Assembly: GCA_036269075.1 (NCBI GenBank)
Contig: DATASX010000018.1
Location: 62,001-126,000, forward strand
Length of the DNA: 64,000 nucleotides
Source of the DNA: Sporichthyaceae bacterium
GTDB taxonomy: Bacteria; Actinomycetota; Actinomycetes; Sporichthyales; Sporichthyaceae
Direction of reading: 5' to 3'
Shown here one piece after another: positions 8,955 through 16,678 of this stretch. The notes under the pieces are model-generated. The model had not been told where the DNA came from. It did not search any database and saw only the letters and a list, made by a program, of their open reading frames with translations. Position numbers and translations under genes: made by a program. Within the stretch, counting starts at the first letter, position 1; the number at the start of each line of letters is the position of its first letter.

Positions 8955-9959
8955 GTGTCCACCGAACCCGACGAACCCGCCGCGGCCGACGCCAGCTTCG
9001 ACTACGTCGTCCCGGCCGACGAGACCGACGAGGACGAGACCATCCTGATCGACGGTCGCGCACTCGGCGGCTCGATGGGCGCGAGGCAACCGGCCCGGCC
9101 GCCGGCACCGCCCGCGGAGCCGGCCAGGTCCGGTGACCGCCTGGGCTGGATCCGGCGGATCGCCCCGGCGCCGGCCGCGGCCGCCCCCGCCGAGGTGGGC
9201 GAGGCGACCGCGGAGGCGGCGGGAGGGCCGCGTCCGCACGGGTTGGCATTGCTGTCGCTGGTGCTGCGCCGTCCGCACCCCCGCGGGACCCGGCTGATGA
9301 TTGCCGCGTTGCTCGGTCTGCTGGGCTTCTTCGCGGTCGTGCAGTTGCGGCTGCAGGCCGGCAACGGAGGCCTGGAGAACGCGCGGCAGAGCGACCTGAT
9401 CCGCATCCTCGACGACCTGAACGCCAAGTCCGACCGGCTGTCCGGTGAGATCAGCGACCTGGAGAACCGGCGTGCGCAACTGCAGTCCGGGTCGAACGCC
9501 GGCAAGGCCGCACTGTCCGAGGCGCTCAAGCGCAAGGCCGTGCTCGGAATCCTGTCCGGCACCGTCCCGGCGCACGGGCCAGGCGTAACGCTGAAGATCG
9601 CCGACCCCAACCACAAGATCGACGGCGCGGTCCTGCTGGACACCATGGAGGAACTGCGCGACGCCGGTGCCGAGGCGATGCAGATCGACGGTGTCCGAGT
9701 GGTCGCCAACAGCGCGTTCCTCGACGCCGGCCCGGGCCAGATCCGGCTCGACGGTCATCTGTTGACGCAGCCGTACGTGTTAGCGGTCATCGGCGACCCG
9801 GATACCCTCGAACCCGCTCTCCGGATCCCCGGCGGGGTGTTCGCCGTGCTGGACGAACGCGGTGCCACGCCCACGCTGCAGTCCGCGCAGGACGTGGTGG
9901 TCGACGCCGTCCGTCCCGCCACGGCCGCGCAGTACGCCAAGCCGGTCGGCAGCAGTTGA
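8955..9959 (+). CDS. DUF881 membrane-anchored protein (second copy)
   Basis: This 334-residue paralogue of the upstream DUF881 gene has a long acidic, Pro/Ala-rich cytoplasmic N-terminus of about 110 residues, unlike the first copy. One transmembrane helix follows (LMIAALLGLLGFFAVV, near 118), then a coiled-coil segment (ILDDLNAKSDRLSGEISDLENR) and the DUF881 extracytoplasmic domain. The GTG start sits 3 bases after the previous stop. The acidic N-terminus could dock a cytoplasmic partner; that is inference. This is the third gene of the DUF881-Sbp-DUF881 unit. Confidence 0.86.
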   Translation: MSTEPDEPAAADASFDYVVPADETDEDETILIDGRALGGSMGARQPARPPAPPAEPARSGDRLGWIRRIAPAPAAAAPAEVGEATAEAAGGPRPHGLALLSLVLRRPHPRGTRLMIAALLGLLGFFAVVQLRLQAGNGGLENARQSDLIRILDDLNAKSDRLSGEISDLENRRAQLQSGSNAGKAALSEALKRKAVLGILSGTVPAHGPGVTLKIADPNHKIDGAVLLDTMEELRDAGAEAMQIDGVRVVANSAFLDAGPGQIRLDGHLLTQPYVLAVIGDPDTLEPALRIPGGVFAVLDERGATPTLQSAQDVVVDAVRPATAAQYAKPVGSS

Positions 9960-9998
9960 ACCCCCCGCACACCTTCAGACAAGGGCAGGCCCCCGCAC

Positions 9999-10382
9999 AT
10001 GGAGATTCCGGAGGACCGCGGATACACCGCGGAGCACGAGTGGGCCCTTTCGGGGTCCGCGGGCACGGTCCGGGTCGGGATCACTGACCACGCCCAGGAA
10101 CAACTCGGCGACATCGTGTTCGTGTCGTTGCCTGAGGCGGGCGCCGAGGTCACCGCCGGCGGGGCCTGCGGCGAGCTCGAGTCGACCAAGAGCGTCAGCG
10201 AGATCTACGCCCCGGTGTCCGGGACCGTGGTCGCCGTGAACGCCGCGATCGTCACCGCACCGGAGCTGGTGAACTCCGACCCGTACGACAAGGGCTGGAT
10301 GTTCGAGGTCCGGCCGGCTGCCTCCGCCGACGTGGACTCGCTGCTGTCGGCGGGGGAATACCGGGCATTGATCGAGCATTGA
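9999..10382 (+). CDS. gcvH: Glycine cleavage system H protein
   Basis: This 127-residue lipoyl carrier shuttles the aminomethyl group between the P, T and L proteins of the glycine cleavage complex. The lipoylation site is clear in the motif GELESTKSVSEIYAP (lysine near residue 65), and the length is typical. It stands alone here: no gcvT, gcvP or gcvL is in the window. In mycobacteria the same isolated gcvH sits at this point between DUF881 and the FHA gene. No glycine-riboswitch-like structure was recognised in the 39-base upstream gap. Confidence 0.96.
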   Translation: MEIPEDRGYTAEHEWALSGSAGTVRVGITDHAQEQLGDIVFVSLPEAGAEVTAGGACGELESTKSVSEIYAPVSGTVVAVNAAIVTAPELVNSDPYDKGWMFEVRPAASADVDSLLSAGEYRALIEH

Positions 10383-10515
10383 ACCCGGGTCGTGTGACAT
10401 TGGGTCCTCCGTCGACCGTGACGTTACGCTGAACCTTTAGGGTGGCCGGTGCGGTCGACGCCCTCGGGGTCGGCCGGGTACCGCGAACCAGCAGTTGAGC
10501 GCGAAAGGCGCCGTC

Positions 10516-11058
10516 ATGCCGTTCTGCAGTCAATGTGGGCACCAGGCCGGTGCCGACGCGCGGTTCTGCGCGAACTGCGGAGCCGCGTTGGCCGGGGTCG
10601 GGTCGTCCGCCGGCAGTGGTGCGGAGATCACCTCGAGCATCCAGATCTCGGGTCTGGAACTGATGGAGTCCGAGGCCGGGCTGCTCTCGCCGGCCGACCA
10701 GGCCGCAGTCGACGCCCTGCCGCCGGACTCGGCGCTGCTGATCGTCCAGCGCGGCCCGGAGTCCGGCAGCCGCTTCCTGCTCGACGCGGACACCACCACC
10801 GCAGGCCGGCATCCGGACAGTGACATCTTCCTGGACGACGTCACGGTCTCCCGGCGTCATGCGCAGTTCCTACGCGTGGGCTCCGGGTTCAGTGTCCGTG
10901 ACATCGGCAGCCTCAACGGCACCTACGTCAACCGCGAGCGGATCGAGGAGACCCTGCTCACCGGCGGCGACGAGGTTCAGATCGGCAAGTACCGACTGGT
11001 GTTCTTCGCCGCCGCGCCGAGCGCGGTGTCCAGTCAGGCGGGGGAGTCCGCGCTGTGA
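10516..11058 (+). CDS. garA: FHA-domain regulator, GarA/OdhI type
   Basis: This 180-residue protein has an N-terminal double-CxxC zinc ribbon (CSQCGHQ and CANCGAA, residues 4-30), a linker, then an FHA domain (about 80-165) with the phosphothreonine-binding signatures GRHPDSD, SRRHA and NGTYVN. In GarA/OdhI, phosphorylation of a threonine in an N-terminal ETTS-type motif by Ser/Thr kinases switches inhibition of 2-oxoglutarate metabolism. Here the matching position reads AEITSSIQISGLE, so a phosphorylatable Thr/Ser is present but the motif differs. ATG at 10516 preferred because GAAAGGCG lies just upstream. The stop overlaps ftsR by 4 bases. Confidence 0.85.
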   Translation: MPFCSQCGHQAGADARFCANCGAALAGVGSSAGSGAEITSSIQISGLELMESEAGLLSPADQAAVDALPPDSALLIVQRGPESGSRFLLDADTTTAGRHPDSDIFLDDVTVSRRHAQFLRVGSGFSVRDIGSLNGTYVNRERIEETLLTGGDEVQIGKYRLVFFAAAPSAVSSQAGESAL

Positions 11059-11729
11059 CCTCCCCGGCGTCGTCCGAGGCTCGGTTGAGCATCGGCGACG
11101 TCCTTGCCTCGCTGCGCCTGGACTTCCCGGACGTGACGGTCTCCAAGATCCGCTTCCTCGAGGCGCAGGGTCTGGTCGACCCGTCCCGGACCCCGGCGGG
11201 CTATCGCAAGTACTCCCTGTTCGACATCGAGCGACTGCGGTTCGTGCTGACCGCGCAGCGCGACCAGTACCTGCCGCTGAAGGTCATCAAGAACCAGGTC
11301 GACGCACTCGACGCCGGCGCCGTGCCGACCGAGCCGTCGACCCGGTCGCCGGCCCCGCCGATCCGGCTGACCCGCGAGCAGATGCTGGCCGAGACCGGGA
11401 TGGGCGCGGCGGCACTCGACGCGTTGGACGACTCCGGTCTGCTGCACCGGCGCCGTGGTGGGCAGTACGACGCCGACGACCTGATGCTGGTCCGGCTGGT
11501 CGGGCGCATCGAGAAGTTCGGCCTGGAACCTCGACACCTGCGGGCTTTCAAGGGCGCGGCCGACCGTGAGCTGGGTCTGCTGCAGCAGGCCGTCCGGACC
11601 GGGACGCGCAATCGCGACGCCGCGGAGACGGCGCGGGCGCGGGCCGAGGCCGACGAACTGTTGGAGCTGTTCCTGGAACTTCATGCCGCTCTGTTGCGCA
11701 CCGGTGCCCGCCGGGAGATGACCACTTGA
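11055..11729 (+). CDS. ftsR: MerR-family regulator, FtsR type
   Basis: This 224-residue MerR protein matches Rv1828/FtsR. A winged helix-turn-helix lies at residues 10-80 (LSIGDVLASLRLDFPDVTVS, then KIRFLEAQGLV and TPAGYRKYS), followed by a C-terminal domain with a long helix (about 170-215). In Corynebacterium the orthologue activates ftsZ; the mycobacterial protein also binds its own region. Its GTG start overlaps the stop of the FHA gene (GTGA), so the two are probably translated together. No metal-binding cysteines are present, as expected for this branch. Confidence 0.88.
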   Translation: MTSPASSEARLSIGDVLASLRLDFPDVTVSKIRFLEAQGLVDPSRTPAGYRKYSLFDIERLRFVLTAQRDQYLPLKVIKNQVDALDAGAVPTEPSTRSPAPPIRLTREQMLAETGMGAAALDALDDSGLLHRRRGGQYDADDLMLVRLVGRIEKFGLEPRHLRAFKGAADRELGLLQQAVRTGTRNRDAAETARARAEADELLELFLELHAALLRTGARREMTT

Positions 11730-11745
11730 GCCGATCTCGGCCGAG

Positions 11746-11751
11746 TACTGT
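11746..11751 (+). promoter_or_regulatory. Candidate -10 hexamer (TACTGT), leaderless start
   Basis: TACTGT is followed by 6 nt and then the GTG of the bifunctional nuclease gene at 11758. The spacing puts the transcription start at or next to the GTG, and no Shine-Dalgarno sequence is visible. A -35 match at the usual distance is not obvious. Confidence 0.5.
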
Positions 11752-11757
11752 TGCAGA

Positions 11758-12243
11758 GTGAATCCTCTCGGCGTGGTGGCCCTGGACGTGGTGGGCGTCC
11801 GTGTGGAGATGCCTGCGAATCAGCCCATCGTCCTGCTGCGTGAGGTTTCCGGCGAGCGCTACCTGCCGATCTGGATCGGTGCCGTCGAGGCGACCGCGAT
11901 CGCGTTCGCGCAACAGGGTGTGGTGCCGGCCCGCCCGATGACCCACGACCTGTTCCGCGACGTGCTCGCGGCGTTGGGCCAGGAGCTCCAGCAGGTCCGG
12001 ATCACCGGGCTGCGCGACGGCGTGTTCTACGCCGAACTGGTCTTCGGCGGCGGCGTCGAGGTCAGCGCCCGCCCGTCGGACGCGATCGCCTTGGCGCTGC
12101 GCACCGGCACTCCGATCTTCGGGTCGGAGCAGGTGCTCGACGAGGCCGGGATCGCCATCCCGGACGAGCAGGAGGACGAGGTCGAGAAGTTCCGCGAGTT
12201 CCTCGACACGATCTCGCCCGAGGACTTCGGAACCACAGGTTGA
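11758..12243 (+). CDS. Bifunctional nuclease family protein (DUF151)
   Basis: This 161-residue protein belongs to the BFN/DUF151 family, with signatures LPIWIGAVEATAIAF and VSARPSDAIALALR. Characterised plant and bacterial members cleave RNA and DNA or act as stress factors; the role in actinobacteria (Rv1829 type) is not settled. The C-terminal tail is acidic (DEQEDEVEKFREFLD), as is usual. It is separated from ftsR by 28 bases that hold a leaderless-type promoter, so it can be transcribed on its own as well as by read-through. Confidence 0.88.
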   Translation: MNPLGVVALDVVGVRVEMPANQPIVLLREVSGERYLPIWIGAVEATAIAFAQQGVVPARPMTHDLFRDVLAALGQELQQVRITGLRDGVFYAELVFGGGVEVSARPSDAIALALRTGTPIFGSEQVLDEAGIAIPDEQEDEVEKFREFLDTISPEDFGTTG

Positions 12244-12328
12244 CCAGGCAAAACGCGGACTTTAGTTCACTTGTGCAACACCAGCCACAGGGGAATCTTA
12301 CTCATCGTCAGATGAGCGGCGCGTTGCG

Positions 12329-12357
12329 TTGACGTCTCCGCAGGCCGGGCCTAGCGT
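12329..12357 (+). promoter_or_regulatory. Sigma-70-type promoter upstream of MerR gene
   Basis: TTGACG (12329-12334) and TAGCGT (12352-12357) are separated by exactly 17 bases, the best -35/-10 pair I found in the window. It lies 80 bases upstream of the MerR gene at 12438. MerR activators usually act on 19-base spacers, so this spacing suggests a constitutive promoter or repression. Confidence 0.6.
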
Positions 12358-12437
12358 CGCAAATGGAAATCGACGATTGTAATTCCAGCGGCGTACCGCC
12401 ATGCCAGGTGGTCTGCCCCGCGAAGTGAGGTCATCGA

Positions 12438-13031
12438 ATGAGTAGCACTAGGGACACGCCTGCCAGTGGCCCCGGTGAATTTCGGGCCGCCCCGCCGGGC
12501 GGCGAACAGGGATTGTTGTTCGGCCCTGAACTGACGCCGTTGGCTGAGGACCTCGGATACCGAGGACCGACCGCCTGCGCGGCCGCCGGGATCACCTACC
12601 GCCAGCTGGACTACTGGGCACGCACCGGTCTGGTGGAGCCGAGCATCCGCCCCGCCCACGGCTCGGGCTCGCAGCGGCTGTACGGGTTCCGCGACATCCT
12701 GGTTCTGAAGATCGTCAAGCGCCTGCTGGACGCCGGGGTCTCGTTGCAGCAGATCCGGCAGGCCGTCGGGTACTTGCGTCATCACGGGATCGCCGAGCTG
12801 GCGACCCTCACGCTGATGAGCGATGGAGCCACGGTCTACGAGTGCACCTCGCCCGACGAGGTCGTCGACATCCTGGCCAACGGCCAGGGGGTGTTCGGCA
12901 TCGCGGTCGGCCGGGTGTGGCGTGAGGTTGAGGGCTCGCTGGCCGAGTTGCCGGGCGAGCGCCCCGAGTCCGACGACGGACTCGATGCCGCCGACGAGCT
13001 GGCCGCACGCCGCGCCCGTCGGACCGGCTGA
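12438..13031 (+). CDS. MerR-family regulator, Rv1830 type
   Basis: This 197-residue MerR protein has the DNA-binding helix pair GPTACAAAGITYRQLDYWARTGLVEPS and SGSQRLYGFRDILVLKIVKRLLDAG, followed by a dimerisation helix and a small C-terminal domain. It corresponds to the regulator at the end of the conserved block (Rv1830), studied in mycobacteria for roles in growth resumption and division. No ligand cysteines are seen. It has its own promoter at 12329-12357. The gene ends 9 bases before a long inverted repeat that separates it from a convergent gene. Confidence 0.88.
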   Translation: MSSTRDTPASGPGEFRAAPPGGEQGLLFGPELTPLAEDLGYRGPTACAAAGITYRQLDYWARTGLVEPSIRPAHGSGSQRLYGFRDILVLKIVKRLLDAGVSLQQIRQAVGYLRHHGIAELATLTLMSDGATVYECTSPDEVVDILANGQGVFGIAVGRVWREVEGSLAELPGERPESDDGLDAADELAARRARRTG

Positions 13032-13039
13032 GCTTCCTC

Positions 13040-13097
13040 CTTCGCAACGTCAGCGCAAGCGTGCGCTACAGCGCACGCTTTGGCTGACGTTGCGAAG
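13040..13097. terminator. Long inverted repeat, bidirectional terminator
   Basis: Two 27-base arms (13040-13066 and 13071-13097) match at 25 of 27 positions around a TACA loop. The element fills almost the whole gap between two convergent genes: the right arm ends exactly one base before the stop codon of the DUF5999 gene. There is no long T-tract, so it may act as a bidirectional hairpin terminator or an mRNA-end stabiliser. Confidence 0.8.
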
Positions 13098-13301
13098 TCA
13101 GGCGACGCTGACGAGGCGGTCGCTGGGGCGGCGGGGTCCCACGACGGCCCCGTTCGGCAGCAGTTCACCGTTGTCCTCGAAGAGCACCACGCCGTTGCAG
13201 AGCAGGCTCCAGCCTTGCTCGGGGTGGTGGGCGATCGTGTGAGCTGCCTCGCGGTCGGCGTCATCCGGCGCCGGGCACAGGGGCTGATGCGGGCACGTCA
13301 T
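13098..13301 (-). CDS. DUF5999 small protein
   Basis: This 67-residue protein matches the actinobacterial DUF5999 family (CPHQPLCPAPDDADREAA, then HPEQGWSLLCNGVVLFEDNG). The function is unknown. Three cysteines and two histidines near the N-terminus and in the SLLCNG motif could bind a metal, but no ribbon spacing is evident. The ATG at 13301 is supported by AGGAG 8 nt upstream. It is convergent with the MerR gene across the long hairpin. A 10-residue longer form would start upstream but lacks an RBS. Confidence 0.85.
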   Translation of the reverse strand: MTCPHQPLCPAPDDADREAAHTIAHHPEQGWSLLCNGVVLFEDNGELLPNGAVVGPRRPSDRLVSVA

Positions 13302-13479
13302 CGTGCTTCTCCTGGTCTGCTGACCCACTACTTCTGATACCTATTGATACTGATGATTCTGATAGTGACTGGTGGCGCGACACCAGCGCACTGACCAACA
13401 CGGGTGGAATTCGCCAAGAACGCGCCGGCCGGCCGTCTTACGGGTGCAGCCGGCAGGGGTCCGAGCGGCGTCGGAGCGC

Positions 13480-14205
13480 TCAGGTCGCCGAGATCGGCAT
13501 GACCAGGAACGGTGTGGTGGTCGGCTGGGCCGACCCGCCGCGAGGCTCCTCGGTCACGGCCAGCGCGGTGGCATCGCCCGGTCCGACGAACATCTCCGTG
13601 GCCGGCCGGGTGCGGTTCGAGTTGAATACGCCCGCCGACTTCGGGCCGTTGGGGCCGATCAGCCAGATCTGGTAGGTGCGGTTGCCGGGCAGCTGGGTGA
13701 GCCCCGAGGTGACCAGCTCCATCTGGTTGGCTGAGCGTGACATCGTCAGCTGCGCCGTACCGCCGCCGCCGCGCCCGGCCAACATGTGGGCGTCCGGGGC
13801 CGCCGCGAGCGCGGCGATCCGGGCGCTGCGGTCGCGCAGGTCGGAGTTCTCGTGCTGCAACTGCCAGGTGTAGGAGCCCAGGCCGATGGTGAACACGGCC
13901 AGGCACGCCGCGGCGGTCATCGTCCAACGTCTGCCCGGCCGACGGCGGCGCGCGTGCTCACTGAGCACGGCCACCTTCGGCGGCAGCTGGCGGGTCCGGG
14001 AGATCTCGGCCAGCACGGCGCCGCGGAGCGCCGGCGGCGTCGGCTGCGCTACGGCCACACCCATCAGTGCGGCCGTCTCCAGCAGCTCGCGGACCTCGAG
14101 CTCGCACTGCGAACACCCGGACAGATGCTCGAGGAACTCGGCCTCCTCCGCGGAGTCCAGCGCGCCGGCTGCGTAAGCGCCGGTCAGCGAGTGCAAGTCG
14201 CTCAC
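13480..14205 (-). CDS. rskA: Anti-sigma-K factor RskA
   Basis: This 241-residue single-pass membrane anti-sigma factor has an N-terminal cytoplasmic zinc-finger-like domain with the HxxxCxxC pattern HLSGCSQCE, one transmembrane helix (MTAAACLAVFTIGLG near 110), and an extracytoplasmic RskA domain ending in the conserved strands RTYQIWLIGPNGPKSAGVF. By family it binds and holds its cognate ECF sigma factor and is cleaved on signal. GTG at 14205 is preferred (GGTGA upstream). An in-frame GTG at 14250 would add 15 residues from a tandem repeat and is less likely. It lies directly downstream of sigK. Confidence 0.88.
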   Translation of the reverse strand: MSDLHSLTGAYAAGALDSAEEAEFLEHLSGCSQCELEVRELLETAALMGVAVAQPTPPALRGAVLAEISRTRQLPPKVAVLSEHARRRRPGRRWTMTAAACLAVFTIGLGSYTWQLQHENSDLRDRSARIAALAAAPDAHMLAGRGGGGTAQLTMSRSANQMELVTSGLTQLPGNRTYQIWLIGPNGPKSAGVFNSNRTRPATEMFVGPGDATALAVTEEPRGGSAQPTTTPFLVMPISAT

Positions 14206-14206
14206 C

Positions 14207-14362
14207 GGTTCACCGCCGTCGATCGGTGTGCGTGGGAACTTGGCGGACACTGTGACATTTGTTCACTCGCAAGTTCGCTCACGCGGTTCACCGCCGTCGA
14301 TCGGTGTGCGTGGGAACTTGGCGGACACTGTGACATTTGTTCACTCGCAAGCTCGCTCACGC
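14207..14362. repeat. 78-bp tandem duplication between sigK and rskA
   Basis: Two copies (14207-14284 and 14285-14362) are identical except for one T/C difference near the right end (AAGTTCGC against AAGCTCGC). The unit contains the sigK stop region and the sequence just before the rskA start, so each copy carries a GTGAGCGA-CTTGC-like start region. Seventy-eight is a multiple of three. The duplication lengthens the sigK-rskA gap to 151 bases. Confidence 0.95.
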
Positions 14363-14920
14363 GGTCACCCCCAGGCAGTCACGCAGTCGAATGAGGCCGT
14401 CGCGCATCCGCGTCTTCACGGTGCCCAGCGGTACGTTCAGAAGCTCGGCCACCTCGCGGTAGCTGTAGCCACCGTAATAGGCCAGGTCGATCGATTCCCG
14501 TTGCAGCTCGGTCAGGGAGTCCAGGCACCGCCGCACGGCTTCGCGCTCCAGGCGGATCTCGACGGTCTCCGCCACCTGGTCGTAATCCGGTTCGATGTCG
14601 CGGCCGGCCAGTCGGCGTATCCGGTCGGCGGCGGACTGCTCGGAGCGCACCCGGTCGACAGCGCGGCGGTGCGCCATGGTCATGATCCAGGCCATCCCGC
14701 TGCCCTGCTTCGAGTCGAAGCGGGCCGCGGACTTCCAGACGCCGACCAGGACCTCCTGGGCAACTTCCTCGGACTGCGCCGGGTCGCGCAGCACGCGTCG
14801 CACGAGCCCGTAGACCGGACCGGAGACGCGGGCGTAGACGTGCTCGAAGGCCCGCTCGTCGCCGCGTGCCACGAGGTCGAGCAGGTCCTCGAGTGGTTCG
14901 ACGAGGACGCGTCGCGACAT
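14357..14920 (-). CDS. sigK: ECF RNA polymerase sigma factor, SigK type
   Basis: This 187-residue ECF sigma factor has region 2 (AFEHVYARVSGPVYGLVRRVLRD, then the -10 recognition helix around WIMTMAHRRAVDRVRSE) and region 4 (LTELQRESIDLAYYGGYSYR, then EVAELLNVPLGTVKTRM). Both length and pairing with RskA fit SigK. The ATG at 14920 is chosen because GAGGTGACC sits just before it; an in-frame ATG at 14968 lacks an RBS. In mycobacteria SigK drives secreted antigens and its own operon. Here the gene just upstream on the same strand is a lipoprotein, a possible target. Confidence 0.9.
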   Translation of the reverse strand: MSRRVLVEPLEDLLDLVARGDERAFEHVYARVSGPVYGLVRRVLRDPAQSEEVAQEVLVGVWKSAARFDSKQGSGMAWIMTMAHRRAVDRVRSEQSAADRIRRLAGRDIEPDYDQVAETVEIRLEREAVRRCLDSLTELQRESIDLAYYGGYSYREVAELLNVPLGTVKTRMRDGLIRLRDCLGVTA

Positions 14921-15128
14921 GGTCACCTCGGTCGGGGTGACGGCCCGTAGTGTCGCGGTCCGCGTCATGCTCGGGATTCCATCGGAAGCAGTTCTCCTGA
15001 CGACCCGATCGGGAATCGAGTCGCTTGGGATTCGACCGTGGCGCCCTCGAGGATTGGTCTCCGCGCGGCGGTGGGCCGGTACCCCGGTTGGCGGGTCGGC
15101 GCGTACCCCCGCCGAGGTGGAGTTGAGC

Positions 15129-16490
15129 TCACGAGCCGTTGTCGTCCGAACCGGAGGACGGCGGCAGGGCGGCCGCCAGTGCCCGGATGTCGGCGGTCAG
15201 CGCGGCGAACTGGGTGGCGAAGGCGGCCGCGACCTTGGTGGTGTCGACCTGATTGCCGCTGATCGAGGCGAAGAAGCTCGCCGCGGTGGTCCGGTAGGTG
15301 CCCAACTCGCCCAGGTACTTGGCCTGGCCGGCCGAGTTGGCCGGCTGGGTCGCCGTCGCGTAGCCGACCAGGTCGATGATGTGTCGACGCCAGTCCTCGA
15401 CGAACAAGGCCTGGTTCGCGGCATTTGCGGCGTTGCCGAAGGCGGCCGACAGGTCCTTGCCGTTGGCGTCCAGCGACGCCTTGGCGGCGTTCGCGGCGGC
15501 GCCGGTCATCCCCCCGTCGGCGGCGGCCGCATAGCCCGCGTATGCCACGTCGGTCACCAGGTCCGCGTGTTCGGTGAGCAGGTAGGTGAGCCGCGCGCGG
15601 CCGGTTGATGCGTCGTCGGTGCTGTCACCGGAAAGCTTGCCTGCCTTGGCGAAGCCGTCGGCCAGCAGCCCGGCGGTGTCGGACAGCGCGCCGGCCGCGG
15701 TACGCAGCGCGTCGTAGCCCTTGCCGTCCTGCTTGGCCAGGGAGTCGGCGGCGTCGGTCAGCGCGTTGGTGTACTTCTCGAAGCCGTCGCGGACGTCGGT
15801 GGAGCGCAGCTTGTTGCCGGCCGCGGCCTTGAGGTTCGACGCGGCGGACTGCCGCCAGACGCCGAGGTTGCGCTTGGCGTCGGACGTGTCGCTGTCGACC
15901 TTGTCCTTGGCGGCGACCGCGTAGTTGACCAGCTCGGTGTTGTGGGCCTTCCAGGCGGTGGCGAAGTTGCCGCTGGTCAGGTCGGCGGTGTCGGAGTTCG
16001 GGTCCGCGGTCGGGGTCGCGGTCGCCTTGCCCTTCTTCGCCGCGACCGGGTGGCTGATCTCGGCGATCTCGGCGATCACCGCTGCCGAGTTGGCGTCCAG
16101 CGCGGCCTGTGCTGCCTTGGTCACCGAGTTGCTCGGGCCCTTGGTGTCGATCGCGGCGAAGACCATCCCGAGCAGCTGGGTGTGCTCGGTGAACAGGAAG
16201 GTCAGCTTCGCGCGCAGGTCCGCGGCGGCCGAGGCGGCATTGCCGGACCACCCGGCGGACTTGGCCAGGCCGGTGCCGAGCAGGTCGGCCAGCGGGGGCA
16301 TGGTCGCGTCCGCGGCGCGGGCGCCGCTGAACGGGTCGCCCACGTCGGCGGCGGCACTGCTCGTCGGGCTGGGGGCCGCGGCCGCTGCCCCGGTACGGGT
16401 CGAGGAACCGGAGCCGCACCCGGCGACGACCGTCAGCATCGTCGCCAGAACGGCCCCGGCGACCGCTCGCGATGGGCGCTGCACTCTCAC
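15129..16490 (-). CDS. Duplicated helical-domain lipoprotein
   Basis: This 453-residue protein has a signal peptide ending in the lipobox VVAGC (Cys near residue 25), then an Ala/Ser/Thr/Pro linker. Two homologous all-helical halves follow, each opening with a similar signature: LRAKLTFLFTEHTQLLGMVFAA in the first and RARLTYLLTEHADLVTDVAYA in the second. Each half later repeats LDANxxxxxAxx and a W(K/R)xHxxxLVxYA element. Proteins with this repeat are sometimes labelled copper amine oxidase, but no oxidase motif is present. It should sit on the outer face of the membrane. It lies upstream of sigK on the same strand with a gap of about 208 bases. Confidence 0.75.
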   Translation of the reverse strand: MRVQRPSRAVAGAVLATMLTVVAGCGSGSSTRTGAAAAAPSPTSSAAADVGDPFSGARAADATMPPLADLLGTGLAKSAGWSGNAASAAADLRAKLTFLFTEHTQLLGMVFAAIDTKGPSNSVTKAAQAALDANSAAVIAEIAEISHPVAAKKGKATATPTADPNSDTADLTSGNFATAWKAHNTELVNYAVAAKDKVDSDTSDAKRNLGVWRQSAASNLKAAAGNKLRSTDVRDGFEKYTNALTDAADSLAKQDGKGYDALRTAAGALSDTAGLLADGFAKAGKLSGDSTDDASTGRARLTYLLTEHADLVTDVAYAGYAAAADGGMTGAAANAAKASLDANGKDLSAAFGNAANAANQALFVEDWRRHIIDLVGYATATQPANSAGQAKYLGELGTYRTTAASFFASISGNQVDTTKVAAAFATQFAALTADIRALAAALPPSSGSDDNGS

Positions 16491-16678
16491 TCCAGTCAGG
16501 CTGCAAGGGGTCCGGAACGCTTGGATTGCGCAGACAGATTAATGGACCCAGGTCTGCCGCCCGACAAGGGCGTCCGGTCGCCGCGGGTGCCGCACGGCGG
16601 CGGGCGGTGCACGGGCCGCGCAGTAGAGTCCCACTGCCGGGACAACCGGGTGGGCCGAGCGACGTCTGCGAGGAACGT

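Noticed and set aside
9960-9998. Glycine riboswitch before gcvH.
   Set aside because: The gap is only 39 bases, too short for the aptamer.
15030-15056. CAATCC-N15-TCGAAT upstream of sigK resembles the mycobacterial SigK promoter (CCATCC-N16/17-CCGAAT).
   Set aside because: Two mismatches and a short spacer; it is 110 bases from the start and not found with a -10 before the neighbouring lipoprotein.
15129-16490. Copper amine oxidase.
   Set aside because: The helical repeat matches proteins sometimes given this label, but no oxidase motif or TPQ tyrosine motif is present.
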